NCBI GenBank assembly: GCA_025642075.2
Contig: JAODUO010001093.1
Span: 203,501 to 267,500 of the forward strand
Length of the DNA: 64,000 nt
From: Ridgeia piscesae
Lineage: Eukaryota > Annelida > Polychaeta > Sabellida > Siboglinidae
Direction: 5' to 3'
Both the position numbers and the translations under genes were made by a program. Shown piece after piece: positions 11,955-60,690 of the stretch (positions within the stretch are counted from its first letter, which is position 1; every line of letters starts with the position of its first letter). The notes under the pieces were generated by a model. It ran no database searches. It saw nothing but the letters and a program-made list of their open reading frames with translations, and was not told the DNA's origin.

Positions 11955-13290
11955 AATGAAAAAACCCCTCACGAACGACCACCCTCATTTACGACCACCC
12001 GCTTTTTACGACCGTTTTTTCATTGACGGAATGTCTACGCTGTATAAATGTTCCCTCACCAACGACCACCCGGCAGACACGACCAACGACCATGGCAATT
12101 TGAATTTTACCCCTGACGAACGACCATCCGATAGGTGGCCAGCACATTTGTTAACCTAAATATCGCAAAGAACTCTCATTAAACGCATGACTAACGCGCA
12201 CGGACGCGCATAAAAACAATAAATCGCCTGATGACGACCATTCATTTTGGCGATCTTTTACTTTCTGACCGAATTATTAAAACGACATCTAACAGCCGCT
12301 AGACTTTCCTCACATCTTATATCTTTATAAACACACACTATGTTATAAAATTAAATCATTTACATTATTGAAATAAATGAAATTCACGAAACAAACTCGC
12401 GCAAGAACTCGCCGGCAAGACATCATGGCGGACATGGTCACCGTCGGTGTCTACGCGTAACTCTGCGATTAAATATCCATGTTGTGTATGACTAAAGTTT
12501 AGAAACTTGTGTATGATTAAATTTTAGAAACTTAGGCTAAGTTTTAGGTTAGCTTAGGATAAAACCGGAATCCAGATTTAGCGACACCGCGATAAAATAT
12601 CGACGTAACGCCACGGTAATCTACGGCCTGCGTGTAACAGTCGCAGGCGATATCGACTTTAGTTTAGCACGATTTAGATTTGTGAATTTTATTCTTCACA
12701 GCAATTTAAATGATTACATTTTATGACCTAGCGTATGTATATGTAATATGAGTTATTACAGAGGAAGTTTCGCGGCTGTAAGAGGTCGTTTTCATGATTA
12801 GATCAGAAAGTAAAAGATCGTTTTGCGGCGCTGGAAAGGACAACAAAATGGCGACCGCGGTGCGATTACCCAGACGCCGTGAGGTGGCAGCACTTTTTAG
12901 CCCCTCCGACCGAATTTTTAATAAATTAAATGAGAATACTTTTTATCAGATATGATTAAAAACGATTCAAAATGAGGATACTTTTTATCAGATATTATTT
13001 AAAAAAACCGATTCAAAATTAAACTTATACTGAAACGTGTCACACATAAAATAAAGAGAATAAATAATTTTGTTGTTGTTAATATGTTATCTCATTTTTT
13101 ATTTTCTACTTTTTATTTGGTGTATTTTACTACTTAGTGGTTGTAAGCGCCCCCTAGTGTTGATGTTAGTCGTTATAAGCGCCCCCTAGTGTTGAATGTT
13201 GCAAACCCCTCACGAGAGACCACCCCTCTTTTAAGACCGCCCCACTCTGATTTGGGGGGGCGGTCTTAAACAAGGGGTTCCACTGTATAT
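11955..13290. mobile_element. 1.3-kb palindromic (foldback-like) non-autonomous element
   Basis: The arm at about 12225..12410 matches the reverse complement of about 12650..12850 over roughly 190 bp (shared blocks: CGATCTTTTACTTTCTGA, AAAACGAC, ACAGCCGC, TAAAAT, AAATTCAC). Outer ends carry related CCCCT plus GACCACC/GACCGCC motifs, and the right end read inwards starts CAGTGGAACCCC, reminiscent of pogo/Tigger termini. No transposase is seen. The superfamily is a guess; the palindrome itself is visible. Confidence 0.6.
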
Positions 13291-13689
13291 ACAATGTTTG
13301 ACGGGGCAAACAGGAAGTCGTTGACTTTATGTAAGTTTACCCCAGGCAATCTTATTAAGGTAACAATATTATATATATTATAGTTGCCACACGTGCACTT
13401 GTCTACATATTGGAATCAATACATGTTTTCATATAAATCAGCAGTTAACACATATTCAAATAGCACATTTCAGTTCGATAACAATCACATTTCTTCGGTA
13501 ACATATTTGTAAAATAGATGCTTTTTGTATTTAGATTTAAATGCATTTATTGTATTTATGTTTTTTGTGTCGTTACTCAGAAAATTCCACAATCGCACAC
13601 CATATACACAGAGATTCATCGATCTCAATGTGGAATGAATACGTTTTCTTTCTACATCGTGACAGGATCTCAGTTAATACGTCGTTTCC

Positions 13690-14690
13690 CCTTTATCAAC
13701 GATACGCTGAATGTTTGATGGCAAACAGTTTAGTAAGCTTTGTACTTAAACAATGCTGTTTGTAATTCAATAATAATTTATCTAGAAATGCACCATACAT
13801 ATTGCGAAAATAATTATTTTGCAGTAAAACTATAACATTAATATTTGTTAGATATGTATTACCCCATATTTCTACGCAGTATGTTAAATGTGGCAACAAA
13901 AGTGAACAATATAGAATATGCATACTACTTCTGTTAAGCAGATGACTACATCTACACATCATACCTACCCTTTTAGAAAGCTTTGATTTTATGCACGTAA
14001 TATGATAATTCCAGTTAAATAAGTCATCAACATACACTCCCAAGAACTTCACAACTCTTACTCTCTTACTCTTTCAATATTAACATTCCGTATATGTATA
14101 ACAACATCTCTACTGAGCACACGCTTTCCAAATAGTATGTAATTTGTCTTACATATGTTTAGTATTAACCTATTGACTGCAAACCATGTAGACATCTTGT
14201 CCAATACATTACACATTATTATCATGTAATTTTCTGATATCACTGTCAGCACATTTTTCGTATCATCTGCAAATAGTATATATTTTACAAGTTTAGATAT
14301 GTTACACATATCATTCACGTACATAATAAATATCTTGGTTCCTAAAATCGAGCCTTGGGGCACACCACACGATACATTGCGTACATCAGACTTGCAAGTG
14401 TCAATTGACACAAATATGGTTTTCTGTTGGCTAGATAACTAGTTAGCCATTTACACGCAACACCACAGATACCAAGATTTATTTTACATAATAATTTGTG
14501 ATCAACCATGTGGAATACTTTTTAAAATCTATGAAAACACCTACAGCATACTTCTTTGCATCTAGTGATTAGCTTATTCCATTAATATCTGAACGAAATC
14601 CGTATTGACTTGGGCTTAACAATTTGTGTTTAGTAATAAAACTACCTAAGCGAGAATTAAAAAATCTTTCTATTCTAGAATTTTTGGGAA
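13690..14690 (-). mobile_element. Non-LTR retrotransposon reverse-transcriptase fragment
   Basis: Minus-strand frames encode LSPSQYGFR and GVFIDFKK (about 14500-14620), SCGVPQGSILGTK and YILFADDT (RT motifs, 14058..14411), FLGVYVDD and LSKRVGMMCRC (13696..14052). Stops and frame changes break it into pieces. It lies back to back with a plus-strand LINE fragment starting near 14700. Confidence 0.8.
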
Positions 14691-14699
14691 TTGTGGTAG

Positions 14700-15950
14700 C
14701 AAGCTAGTCAAGTATTTAATTTTGTTATGTATGCTGATGACGCTACATTATCTACCTGTTTAAATGCTCTGAGCGAAACGACACTAAATAATAAAAGTAC
14801 AGAAACCATAATAAATGAACAACTCTGTAAAATTAATTAATGGCTAAATATTAATAAATTATTATTAAATAAAAGCAAAACTAAATATATGGTTTTCCAT
14901 ATGCCTAATAAACGTATACAAGTTCTTACACTTAAAATAGATGATGTATATATTGAAAGAGTAGATGAATAAAATTTTCTAGGATTGACTTTAGACACTA
15001 ATCTAAATTGGAGAAAACACACGAAGAAAATATCAAATAAGTGTTCAAAAACAATTGGCGTATTAAACCAATTAAAATATGTATTACCATTAGACATAAA
15101 GGTGTTATTATATAACACCTTAATATTATCACATATAAATTATTGTATTATGATTTGGGGATATCAAAAAAATATAATTACAAGCATCCAAAAAAGGTTA
15201 TGCAAATAATAACCTTAAATACATATAATTCACATACAGAACCACTTTTCAAAAATCTTAAACTACTGAAAATAGAAGATATGTTAAAGTTACAAGAATT
15301 AAAATTTTATTTTAAATATATTCATAAACAATTACCTTCATATTTACTAAACTGGCAACTTACACCAAGTATTAATATACACATTTATAATACTTAAAAA
15401 CAAAATATACACTCACAGCTTGCATGGCTTTATAATTTATATAAAAAACATGTTTCCTAAACAACTACAGTGATATAGGTACTCTATCAAATTGTTACAT
15501 ATGTCAACTAAATTAATAAATACAATATATGTTAATGTTCATTAGCCCATCTCCACACCACATCACACTTTCTTACTTGAAGCTAACACTTCCAAATAAA
15601 CATTTGAGTTAGACAGCTTGTATACTAAGGACCATACTACTTTATATCATGAAATTATGGTGGCTCCTTTGATAGCGACATTATTGTCTTAATAGGAGCT
15701 ACCGACCCCAGTTTGTAAGGTTATATGATTGTGGGTTTTAATTTTTTATTTTGGTACAACAAGAATTATTATAAGTGCACACATTCGTATGTATTGTAGG
15801 CCTACCGTGTAGACTTATAATAGTATGTGAACATGATGTAATATGTGTGCCATATGTATGCTTGTATAAATGTACTAACAAAATTGATGTACTTCCAACA
15901 AATTCTATACCTACTTGGGCTCAATAAATATTATGGTTATGGTTATGGTT
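14700..15950 (+). mobile_element. Non-LTR retrotransposon fragment with 3' tail
   Basis: Plus-strand frames encode VMYADDATLSTC (the RT YADD motif, about 14722-14760), LGLTLDTNLNWRKHTKKIS, GVLNQLKYVLP, LILSHINYCIMIWG and FKYIHKQLPSYL (14985..15397), interrupted by stops. The 3' end is CTCAATAAATATT followed by (ATGGTT)3 near 15915-15945. Different in sequence from the adjacent minus-strand LINE. Confidence 0.8.
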
Positions 15951-16098
15951 ATGACGAGAACAGATGGAGATTTTAAAACGTGTAGAATGGAAGAAGAAAG
16001 TCATGACGAAAATTGAAACAGAAACACCGGGAGAAAACTAAAGGTAAGTTCTTGTATAACGCAATGTCCATGATTTGGTACTGCTGAAGCTGTTGCTG

Positions 16099-53526
<37,428 letters not shown>

Positions 53527-53748
53527 CTGCGAACACACATTACGAGTGAGAATGATCTCTCATTATGAAACGACAGTTTGTTTCTCTGTATGCATGCAGA
53601 CCCACAGCGCCGTCAATTTTGCATGTATCGGGTTGAAATTGTGCATGTGATCTAGCGAGCCTATTGGGATGGTTCGTAGTAATGTTAGCCTTTCGAAATT
53701 CGAATGAGATGGGGAATTCGGTGGCTCAATATTTCAAAAGGTAGTATG

Positions 53749-53865
53749 TGTGAGGTCGGGGTTGGACGTGTTCATGGAGACGTTGTCGCTCTACGAATAC
53801 ACATTACGAGTGAGAAAACTACCTATTTTATAAATAAAAGTTCGTTTCTCTGTATGTATGTTGAC
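53749..53865 (-). pseudogene. Partial duplicate of ABCC exon v1 head with its acceptor
   Basis: Minus strand: acceptor-like TTCGTAG then codons for SDNVSMNTSNPDLT, 14 codons parallel to [14 protein letters not shown] of exon v1, with no stop. Upstream intron sequence (ATTACGAG..., TTTCTCTGTATG) is also duplicated. Similarity stops after CTCAC. Confidence 0.7.
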
Positions 53866-53897
53866 GTAAATCATAGTTCGTAGAGTTAAACTTCGGT

Positions 53898-54212
53898 CGA
53901 TCGATCGTCGATCGTCGATCGTCGATCGATCGGTCGGTCGGTCGGTCGGTCGGTCGGTCGGTCGGTCGGTCGGTCGGTCGGTCGGTCGGTCGGTCGGTCG
54001 GTCGGTCGGTCGGTCGGTCGGTCGGTCGGTCGGTCGGTCGGTCGGTCGGACGGTCGGACGGTCGGTCGGTCGGGTCGGTCGGTCGGTCGGGTCGGGTCGG
54101 GTCGGTCGGTCGGTCGGTCGGTCGGGTCGGGTCGGGTCGGTCGGTCGGAGGGTCGGTCGGGTCGGACGGTCGGCGGGTCGGACCGGTCGGTCCGTCGGTC
54201 GGTCGGTCGGTA
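53898..54212. repeat. (CGGT)n tetranucleotide array with GGGTC variants
   Basis: About 300 bp of GTCG units, starting with GATC/GTCGATC palindromic words and ending in irregular GGGTCGGGTC blocks. Confidence 0.97.
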
Positions 54213-54215
54213 AGT

Positions 54216-57125
54216 TGGATTACTTTAACAATTCTGGAATACGATACCGACAGGTACGGATGTTTATTGATCTCTCCGCCAGGCTTAGCGTGGTTATCGA
54301 TCGAGCACCTTCCTAAACCTTTTTCTCCACGTACCCCATGAGCCTAAACAGTGGCACAGCCAGGGGGCATGGCCCCCCAATCCCAGAACATTTGGAAGGT
54401 ATAGAACAGAGGACCAATAACTGGCTGCTTGGTGAATTGGCTGTCTGATGAATATGTGACAAAGTACGGACGGCGATTGGAGTTCAAGGTCCTGCGACTG
54501 ACTTGTCATGCACCTGAATACATTGAATTGTGTGTCACCCGACGGTAGCCGGGCAAGTCGCTGCAGAGAAGAACACTCACTATGCGCACCAATCACAAGT
54601 CGACACTGGGGTGAAAGAGCTTTCAGCCTGGCAGCCCCAAGTCTAGGCACTAGTTTTCATGTTATGAAATTTATGAAATTGAGAAAGCACAATGATGCAG
54701 CGACTCTGCACATCACCTGCCTATTTCAAATACACATTGGTATAATGTCGATTTTTAGTACAAGACGTCAGGTTTATCGTACCTACGCCAGCGATTAGTA
54801 ACAACGATTTATCAATGTCAATAGCATTCCCGATATGAATCGATCTGTGTTCAGGGATGGGATTACAAGTCAAGCCTGTAGCGGGAACAAGATCAAGAAT
54901 AAGATGTTTATTTTTTGATCCCAAATAAGTACATGAATCAATAATCATAAGGTGAACATAAACAAACGTCATCATAAGTAATTTAAAACAAACCTGTAAA
55001 ATGGGGGTCAGTGACTCCTGTTATGACTGAAAAGTCGCTATCACAGGAGCCACTCGTAGTAATTATATTATAGTTAACCTCTCTACATACGAATGTATAC
55101 TATTTTTTACTTCAATGCGATTTTTATCTCTTTATAGTTAAATTTATCTCTGACGCATGTGTACATGCATCTCTGTTGTATCAGTGACAACGTGTGAGTG
55201 GGCCAGGGTGTTGTTGACAGTTTTTCAAATATAAAAGATCAAAAGTATTTTCAAGAGCAAAATCGGTCTGATAGGGTCTTAACAACGTTAAGGACGGTTA
55301 CGTTTCTGGACATATAATTATATTGTTTACAATGAACAATGTGTCGATGAAAATCTGACCAGCCGTTTTCACCGAAAATATCTCGACCGCATGTTGTAGA
55401 GTCTCCTGCTACACTACTATGCATTAAACAAATCGCTGCTCATAGTAGTTTAGGCAGCATGTATTCACGGCACGTAACTTACCCAGAACGCATCATCTTC
55501 GGTTGCGTTTCCACACATAGAGTCCCACCATATCAAAGTCGGCATTTTCGTTCAACGTCCCCACACGTTCTCTTCGCGAAACATCGACCTATCGAGCAAG
55601 CAATTGTTGTGTGCCTTGCTGACTTAAAATACTACTTGCTTTCAGATGCTCAGCTTTGAGTCACGAACACAGACACGTCCGTGCGTCTGTATCGTTGAAA
55701 GTGAACTATATATACGTCCAGAGACCCTTCAATTGTCCACGCGTGACAAGGGCTCACAATAATTTAGCGGGCGTGAATGTACAACGTTGCTTCCATTTAA
55801 AACTTAGCGAAAGGCTACCACCACCCCCTGTTGTGTGGGTGTATCCAATGGTTGGCGTTGGCTCCTACATACACCATTGTAACTCATAATCCAAAGATCT
55901 ACGTCTAACGGGTTCGTTAAAACGGCATGATCACTTCGATAATTTTGCTCCTCGCGTTTCAGACTAATTTCACGAAAAAAAACCCAAAAAAAGTGTCCCT
56001 TATAACAAACTAATTCGCTTTTGCACACATTTTAATTCGTTTTGGCGAAAACGTAAAAAAAATTTTTCGTTGAGGCCCCTATAATAGTATTTTTCGTATG
56101 GATGATTTGTACGTATCGAAATAGGTTTTATGTGGTAGACTCTCTTCACCTTTATCACATTATCGTGAAGGACTCGGGTGAACGGCGAGATCGGCTTTGA
56201 CCTCACCATCCTTCTTGTATAATTAATGTATTGTGTAGATGTTAGTTAGTAGGTAGACTGCAGATAGTTAGTAGGTAGTCTGACTTGTAGATCAGGGAGT
56301 TTGCATTGTTATGTGGCGATTGTCTGTATACTTGCACATGTATACTATGTATGGTGATTATTTGAACATGTGGTTATTGCATAACATTAAAACAATGCAG
56401 ATCTACAAGTTCACCCACAACCCTGTCTTACTCTTATTTGTTCACCAACCTGACTGAGTGTAAGGGCGATTTATTGCTAACAGACTGATCAATCACATTA
56501 TCGTGATGGAGTCGGGAGAACGGTGAGATCGGCTTTGACCTCACCATCCTTCTTGTTTACGTAGAAATTGGCGAATGCAAGTGAGACTAATTCCAATGTG
56601 TTTGCTGTTTAAATACGACACGTCGGATAATGACGGTAGTCATAGAGCTACGCCTCGCTAGGACAACTGCTGACAGAGATCGGCCGCAGATACGCCTGGT
56701 CCGAGCGGCCGTTCCGCTCGAGTGCGCCGGTCTTGAGGTGCAGGCGCTGTTTGATGACAGAGATAACGGTTACCCTGTCTAGGCCAATGGACCTTAATAG
56801 GCACATTCCATGGCTACACCTACTAAATACATGGCGCCAGCTAAGTGCAACTATGGAGCAGACTCGTGAAACTCAACTAAGCGTACGTAACTTTACGTCG
56901 TTTTATAGGTTTTCGATGAGTTATCGCCCGCTACGACGTCGTAAGCAGGTTTTATGAAACCGGCCCCTGGACTATGATCAAAGCCAAATGAGTGGCTTAA
57001 TGACGCTGGTGATGTACAGTTACATATAACAAGCTTCCAGTCAAACGTAGTGGGTTGTCCGGCACCCTGTTTTGTGTCAGTATTTCTGGTTGGTCAGATG
57101 GCGACACTGTTGTAACCCGGTCTAG
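54216..57125. other. Upstream flank of the ABCC gene, no gene recognised
   Basis: Short open frames only. Should contain or precede the missing first ABCC exon if it is in this window, but I could not identify it. A 70-bp repeat pair lies at 56151 and 56492. Confidence 0.4.
56151..56560. repeat. Direct repeat pair of about 68 bp
   Basis: 56151..56217 and 56492..56560 share ATCACATTATCGTGA and GAGATCGGCTTTGACCTC plus ACCATCCTTCTTGT with a few differences; spacing about 341 bp. Could be solo terminal repeats of a small element. Confidence 0.7.
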
Positions 57126-57129
57126 GCGT

Positions 57130-59245
57130 GGCTTCAAGTCTGTCCCGGCGGCGACTTCGCCTTTCCGGATACAAATGTTGTTAAGGCACTGCTTGCAATG
57201 CTATCTGCGTTGCGATTGGTTGCTGGAAGTAAACACGCGCCACGTGCATTTGACAGTGCGACTTGGCAGGCGGGAGCGTCGTCGGATCGAGGAATACACA
57301 AAACCAACCAGAACGCGCGCAAAGTGAACTGAGCGAACTGACCTACGTAAAAGCATCACGCGCTGTTTTTCTGCCGCATATAAGATCGTTAGAATCTAGA
57401 TGGAAAAAAAAACTGTATTAATAGAATAAGAGGGTAAATTAACAAAAAATACGACATTGTTTCGATTATGATGCAGTGCTAATAGTTATTTCCATTTTTA
57501 TTACATAAATCTTATTTTCGTAATTAATTAATCTCACTTGCTAATAATTATGACCAAAAAAAACATATATTGACATTTGTATCACACAAATTTTATTTTC
57601 GCAATTAATTTTGCTCCCTTGCCAATAATTATTATGACCTGGTTTTAAAACATTTATTTTCATTTTAACTACATCACTTTATAATTTTTTTTAAATTTTT
57701 ACAGTCATGTCCAATCAATTTCATACAAGTTATACATGAAAATATAAAAGAAATGAAAATAAACAGTAAAACCCATAAATATAAAATAAGTTGCACAAGG
57801 CTAGCTTGTAAAGTACAATGTGAACATACAGTATATACAACTACATTACTTGAAGTAGAAATATGTAAAGACATTTTTATTTCAAAACAAACAACTGATA
57901 ATACCAATAATTTAAATTTAAAAATAATAATACAATACAAAACGTAATCATGAATATTATGATCTGGAGGATCACTGATATTCATAACTGGACATTAACA
58001 GTCAGGTTGAAATAATAGTAATGCTTAATGTGTTAACTCTTAAATGTAATATATTTATGACATCATTCAACTCAACATTAACTTATGCAAGGCTGGCTTG
58101 TTAAGTACAATGTAAACATATCTTTTATATAACCTGACAAATAAACATGTCATACTCACTCCTAGTCTTATACTGAGTAAATATATATTATAGTGCCATG
58201 AAAAAATATACGACAGAGGCAAGATTATCTACCAAGACAAATAATACAAGTTATACAATAATACTATTGTAAACACAATTGCTGTAAAACAATCAGAACA
58301 CACTCATTGTATGAGTGAACAATATTGCAATGAAGCACAAGTAATTTCACTTCACTGCAACTAAGGCTGTTTTTTCCCACAAATATATTGCTAGTGTAAA
58401 ACGTTGAGAATTTGCAACACACACTTATAGTTGTATATAGCAAGCTGCAGTGCTATAAGTTCATTCTACACATACACACAATATCAACAATGAACATAAA
58501 TGACAAGCTTCTCTTTACATGATTTTATCATCAATTAATGTAGTTGTATATTCTGTTTGTTCACATTGTACTTTACAAGCTAGCCTTGTGTAATTCATTT
58601 TATATGTAAGAGTTTTATTGTTTATTTTCATGTCTTTTATATTCTCATGTATGACTTGTATGACAATTATTGAAAATGACTGTAACAAATAATATTGATA
58701 TAGTAAAAATGGAAATAAATGTTATTTTAAATGCATGTAATAATAATTATTAGCAAGTGAGCACAATTAATTGCGAAAATAAAATTTATGTAATAAAATG
58801 CAATTAAATGTTTTAAATGCATGTCATAATTATTAGCAAGTGAGATTAATTAACTGCGAAAATAAAATGTATATAATAAAAATGAAATAACTGCAAGTGA
58901 TAATAATTATTAGCACTGCATCATAATCGAAACAATATCGTATTTTCGGCTATTTACCCTGCCATTCTACTAATACAGTTTTTCCACCTAGGTTCTAACG
59001 ATCTTGTATGCGGCAGAAAAACAGCGCGTAATGTTTTTATATAGGTCAGTTCGCTCAGTTCACTTTGCGCGCGTTCTGGTTGGTTTTGTGTATTCCTCGA
59101 TCCGACGACGCTCCCGCCTGCCAAGTCGCACTGCCAAATGCACGTGGCGCGTGTTTACTTCCAGCAAACAATCGCAACGTAGATAGCATTGCAAGTAGTG
59201 CCTTAACAACATTTGTATCCGGAAAGGCGAAGTCGCAATCCGGAC
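57130..59245. mobile_element. 2.1-kb near-palindrome (long terminal inverted repeats), foldback-type element
   Basis: The left arm from about 57147 to 57870 matches the reverse complement of about 58540 to 59243. Shared blocks: CGACTTCGCCTTTCCGGATA at the outer ends, GGCGGGAGCGTCGTCGGATC, CGCGCGCAAAGTGAACTGAG, CTGCCGCATA/CTGCCGCATAC, and inner TTGTAAAGTACAATGTGAAC. A few percent substitutions and small indels separate the arms. The central 670 bp is AT-rich and non-coding. No transposase. Confidence 0.85.
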
Positions 59246-59740
59246 ATGACGAAGTTGACCTTGCACGAGGTCAAACCGCCGTCACTGCGTAAACTGCGGG
59301 GTTTGATCGTCAGGACTTGCCCTGTCAGACAGATCAGCGCGGATGTATTCAAACTGCTGCCTAGTTTAGGCATACTTGATTTATCGCGTAACGGCATCGA
59401 AAAAATGCCAGTAGCGTCAGATCACACGTACGCCGACACATCATTACCTATGTTATTTCTGCACCGGAATAAGATCAGATTTATCAGCGATGTTCACCTA
59501 AATCTTTACCTGCGCGTACGACTTCTGAATCTCGACAACAACTTAATGGTATCAATAAACAATGACAGTTTCACCTCAGCGGCTCACAACGTCACTAGAC
59601 GAATCTCGACTCTAGAAACGCTCTCGATTTATGGACAAATAATGATTAGTGTATTGTATATGTCAGTGTGGGGTATGGGGGCGGGCCTATGTGACGTGGG
59701 GCTACTGACAGAAAAAACGAAATACCAAACTGATGCTTAA
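59246..59740 (+). CDS. Leucine-rich-repeat protein fragment
   Basis: From ATG at 59246..59248 the frame encodes MTKLTLHEVKPPSLRKLRGL, then LRR-type units: FKLLPSLGILDLSRNGIEKM, LPMLFLHRNKIRFI, VRLLNLDNNLMVSI, and LETLSIYGQI. LxxLxLxxN spacing is clear in three units, as in Toll-like and related extracellular LRR receptors. The frame starts exactly where the palindromic arm ends, with no signal peptide, and no membrane or TIR part is seen downstream, so it is probably an exon or truncated copy. The last 35 codons look non-coding; the true 3' boundary is unknown. Confidence 0.5.
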   Translation: MTKLTLHEVKPPSLRKLRGLIVRTCPVRQISADVFKLLPSLGILDLSRNGIEKMPVASDHTYADTSLPMLFLHRNKIRFISDVHLNLYLRVRLLNLDNNLMVSINNDSFTSAAHNVTRRISTLETLSIYGQIMISVLYMSVWGMGAGLCDVGLLTEKTKYQTDA

Positions 59741-59808
59741 TTTGCTTGCTTTGAAATTCTGTCTGTCTATAATTTTATTTTGTCTGTTGTCTGTCTCTGC
59801 CTGCCTGA

Positions 59809-60509
59809 GTGTCCGTCCGTCCGTCCGTCCGTCCGTCCGTCCGTCCGTCCGTCCGTCCGTCCGTCCGTCCGTCCGTCCGTCCGTCCGTCCGTCCGTCCGT
59901 CCGTCCGTCCGTCCGTCCGTCCGTCCGTCCGTCCGTCCGTCCGTCCGTCCGTCCTGTCCGTCCGTCCGTCCGTCCGTCCGTCCGTCCGTCCGTCCGTCCT
60001 GTCCGTCCGTCCGTCCGTCCGTCCGTCCGTCCGTCCGTCCGTCCGTCCGTCCGTCCGTCCGTCCGTCCGTCCGTCCGTCCGTCCTCGTCCGTCCGTCCGT
60101 CCGTCCGTCCGTCCGTCCGTCCGTCCGTCGTCCGTCTGTCGTCCGTCCGTCCGTCCGTCCGTCCGTCCGTCCGTCCGTCCGTCCGTCCGTCCGTCCGTCC
60201 GTCCGTCCGTCCGTCCGTCCGTCCGTCCGTCCGTCCGTCCGTCCGTCCGTCCGTCCGTCCGTCCGTCCGTCCGTCCGTCCGTCCGTCCGTCCGTCCGTCC
60301 GTCCGTCCGTCCGTCCGTCCGTCCGTCCGTCCGTCCGTCCGTCCGTCCGTCCGTCCGTCCGTCCGTCCGTCCGTCCGTCCGTCCGTCCGTCCGTCCGTCC
60401 GTCCGTCCGTCCGTCCGTCCGTCCGTCCGTCCGTCCGTCCGTCCGTCCGTCCGTCCGTCCGTCCGTCCGTCCGTCCGTCCGTCCGTCCGTCCGTCCGTCC
60501 GTCCGTCCG
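59809..60509. repeat. 700-bp (CCGT)n tetranucleotide array
   Basis: About 175 units with only a handful of one-base slips (near 59954, 60000, 60084, 60128). All frames stay open on both strands, giving artefactual DGRT or VRPS polypeptides. Confidence 0.99.
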
Positions 60510-60690
60510 TACTCTGCCACGTCCTGAGCCGAGGAGCTAAGCAGACAGCGATATCGGAGCGGTGATGAAGCTGAAGTCCCGGCGGCATAAATATTTTCAA
60601 CACCACCGTCCCCCGCTTCCGGTGTCGAGACAACATCATAGCTACCATCTACAGATTGACGACTGTTCATAGAGATCTGATCAATGCCTA
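60510..60690 (-). CDS. Possible coding exon, unidentified
   Basis: After an acceptor-like GAGTGTAG (about 60684) the minus strand is open and non-repetitive: GIDQISMNSRQSVDGSYDVV, STPEAGDGGVENIYAAGTSA. Composition resembles a cytoplasmic receptor tail (Ser/Glu-rich, ENIY). It runs straight into the CCGT array and no donor is clear. No family is recognised. Confidence 0.25.

Noticed and set aside
12420..12470. Short frame from ATGGCGGACATGG
   Set aside because: Stops after about 12 codons and lies in the loop of the palindromic element.
54294..54650. 118-codon minus frame
   Set aside because: No conserved motif, no splice context; probably chance.
56640..56760. Structured non-coding RNA gene (GC-rich, hairpin-like)
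   Set aside because: No match by eye to 5S, U-snRNA or tRNA boxes.
57055..57327. A 90-codon Arg-rich protein duplicated on both strands (also 59060..59266)
   Set aside because: The two frames are the same arm of the palindrome read inwards; no homology and no independent coding evidence.
59702..60670. Open frames encoding (DGRT)n or (VRPS)n of 240-320 codons
   Set aside because: A period-4 repeat without stops stays open in all six frames; not a protein signal.
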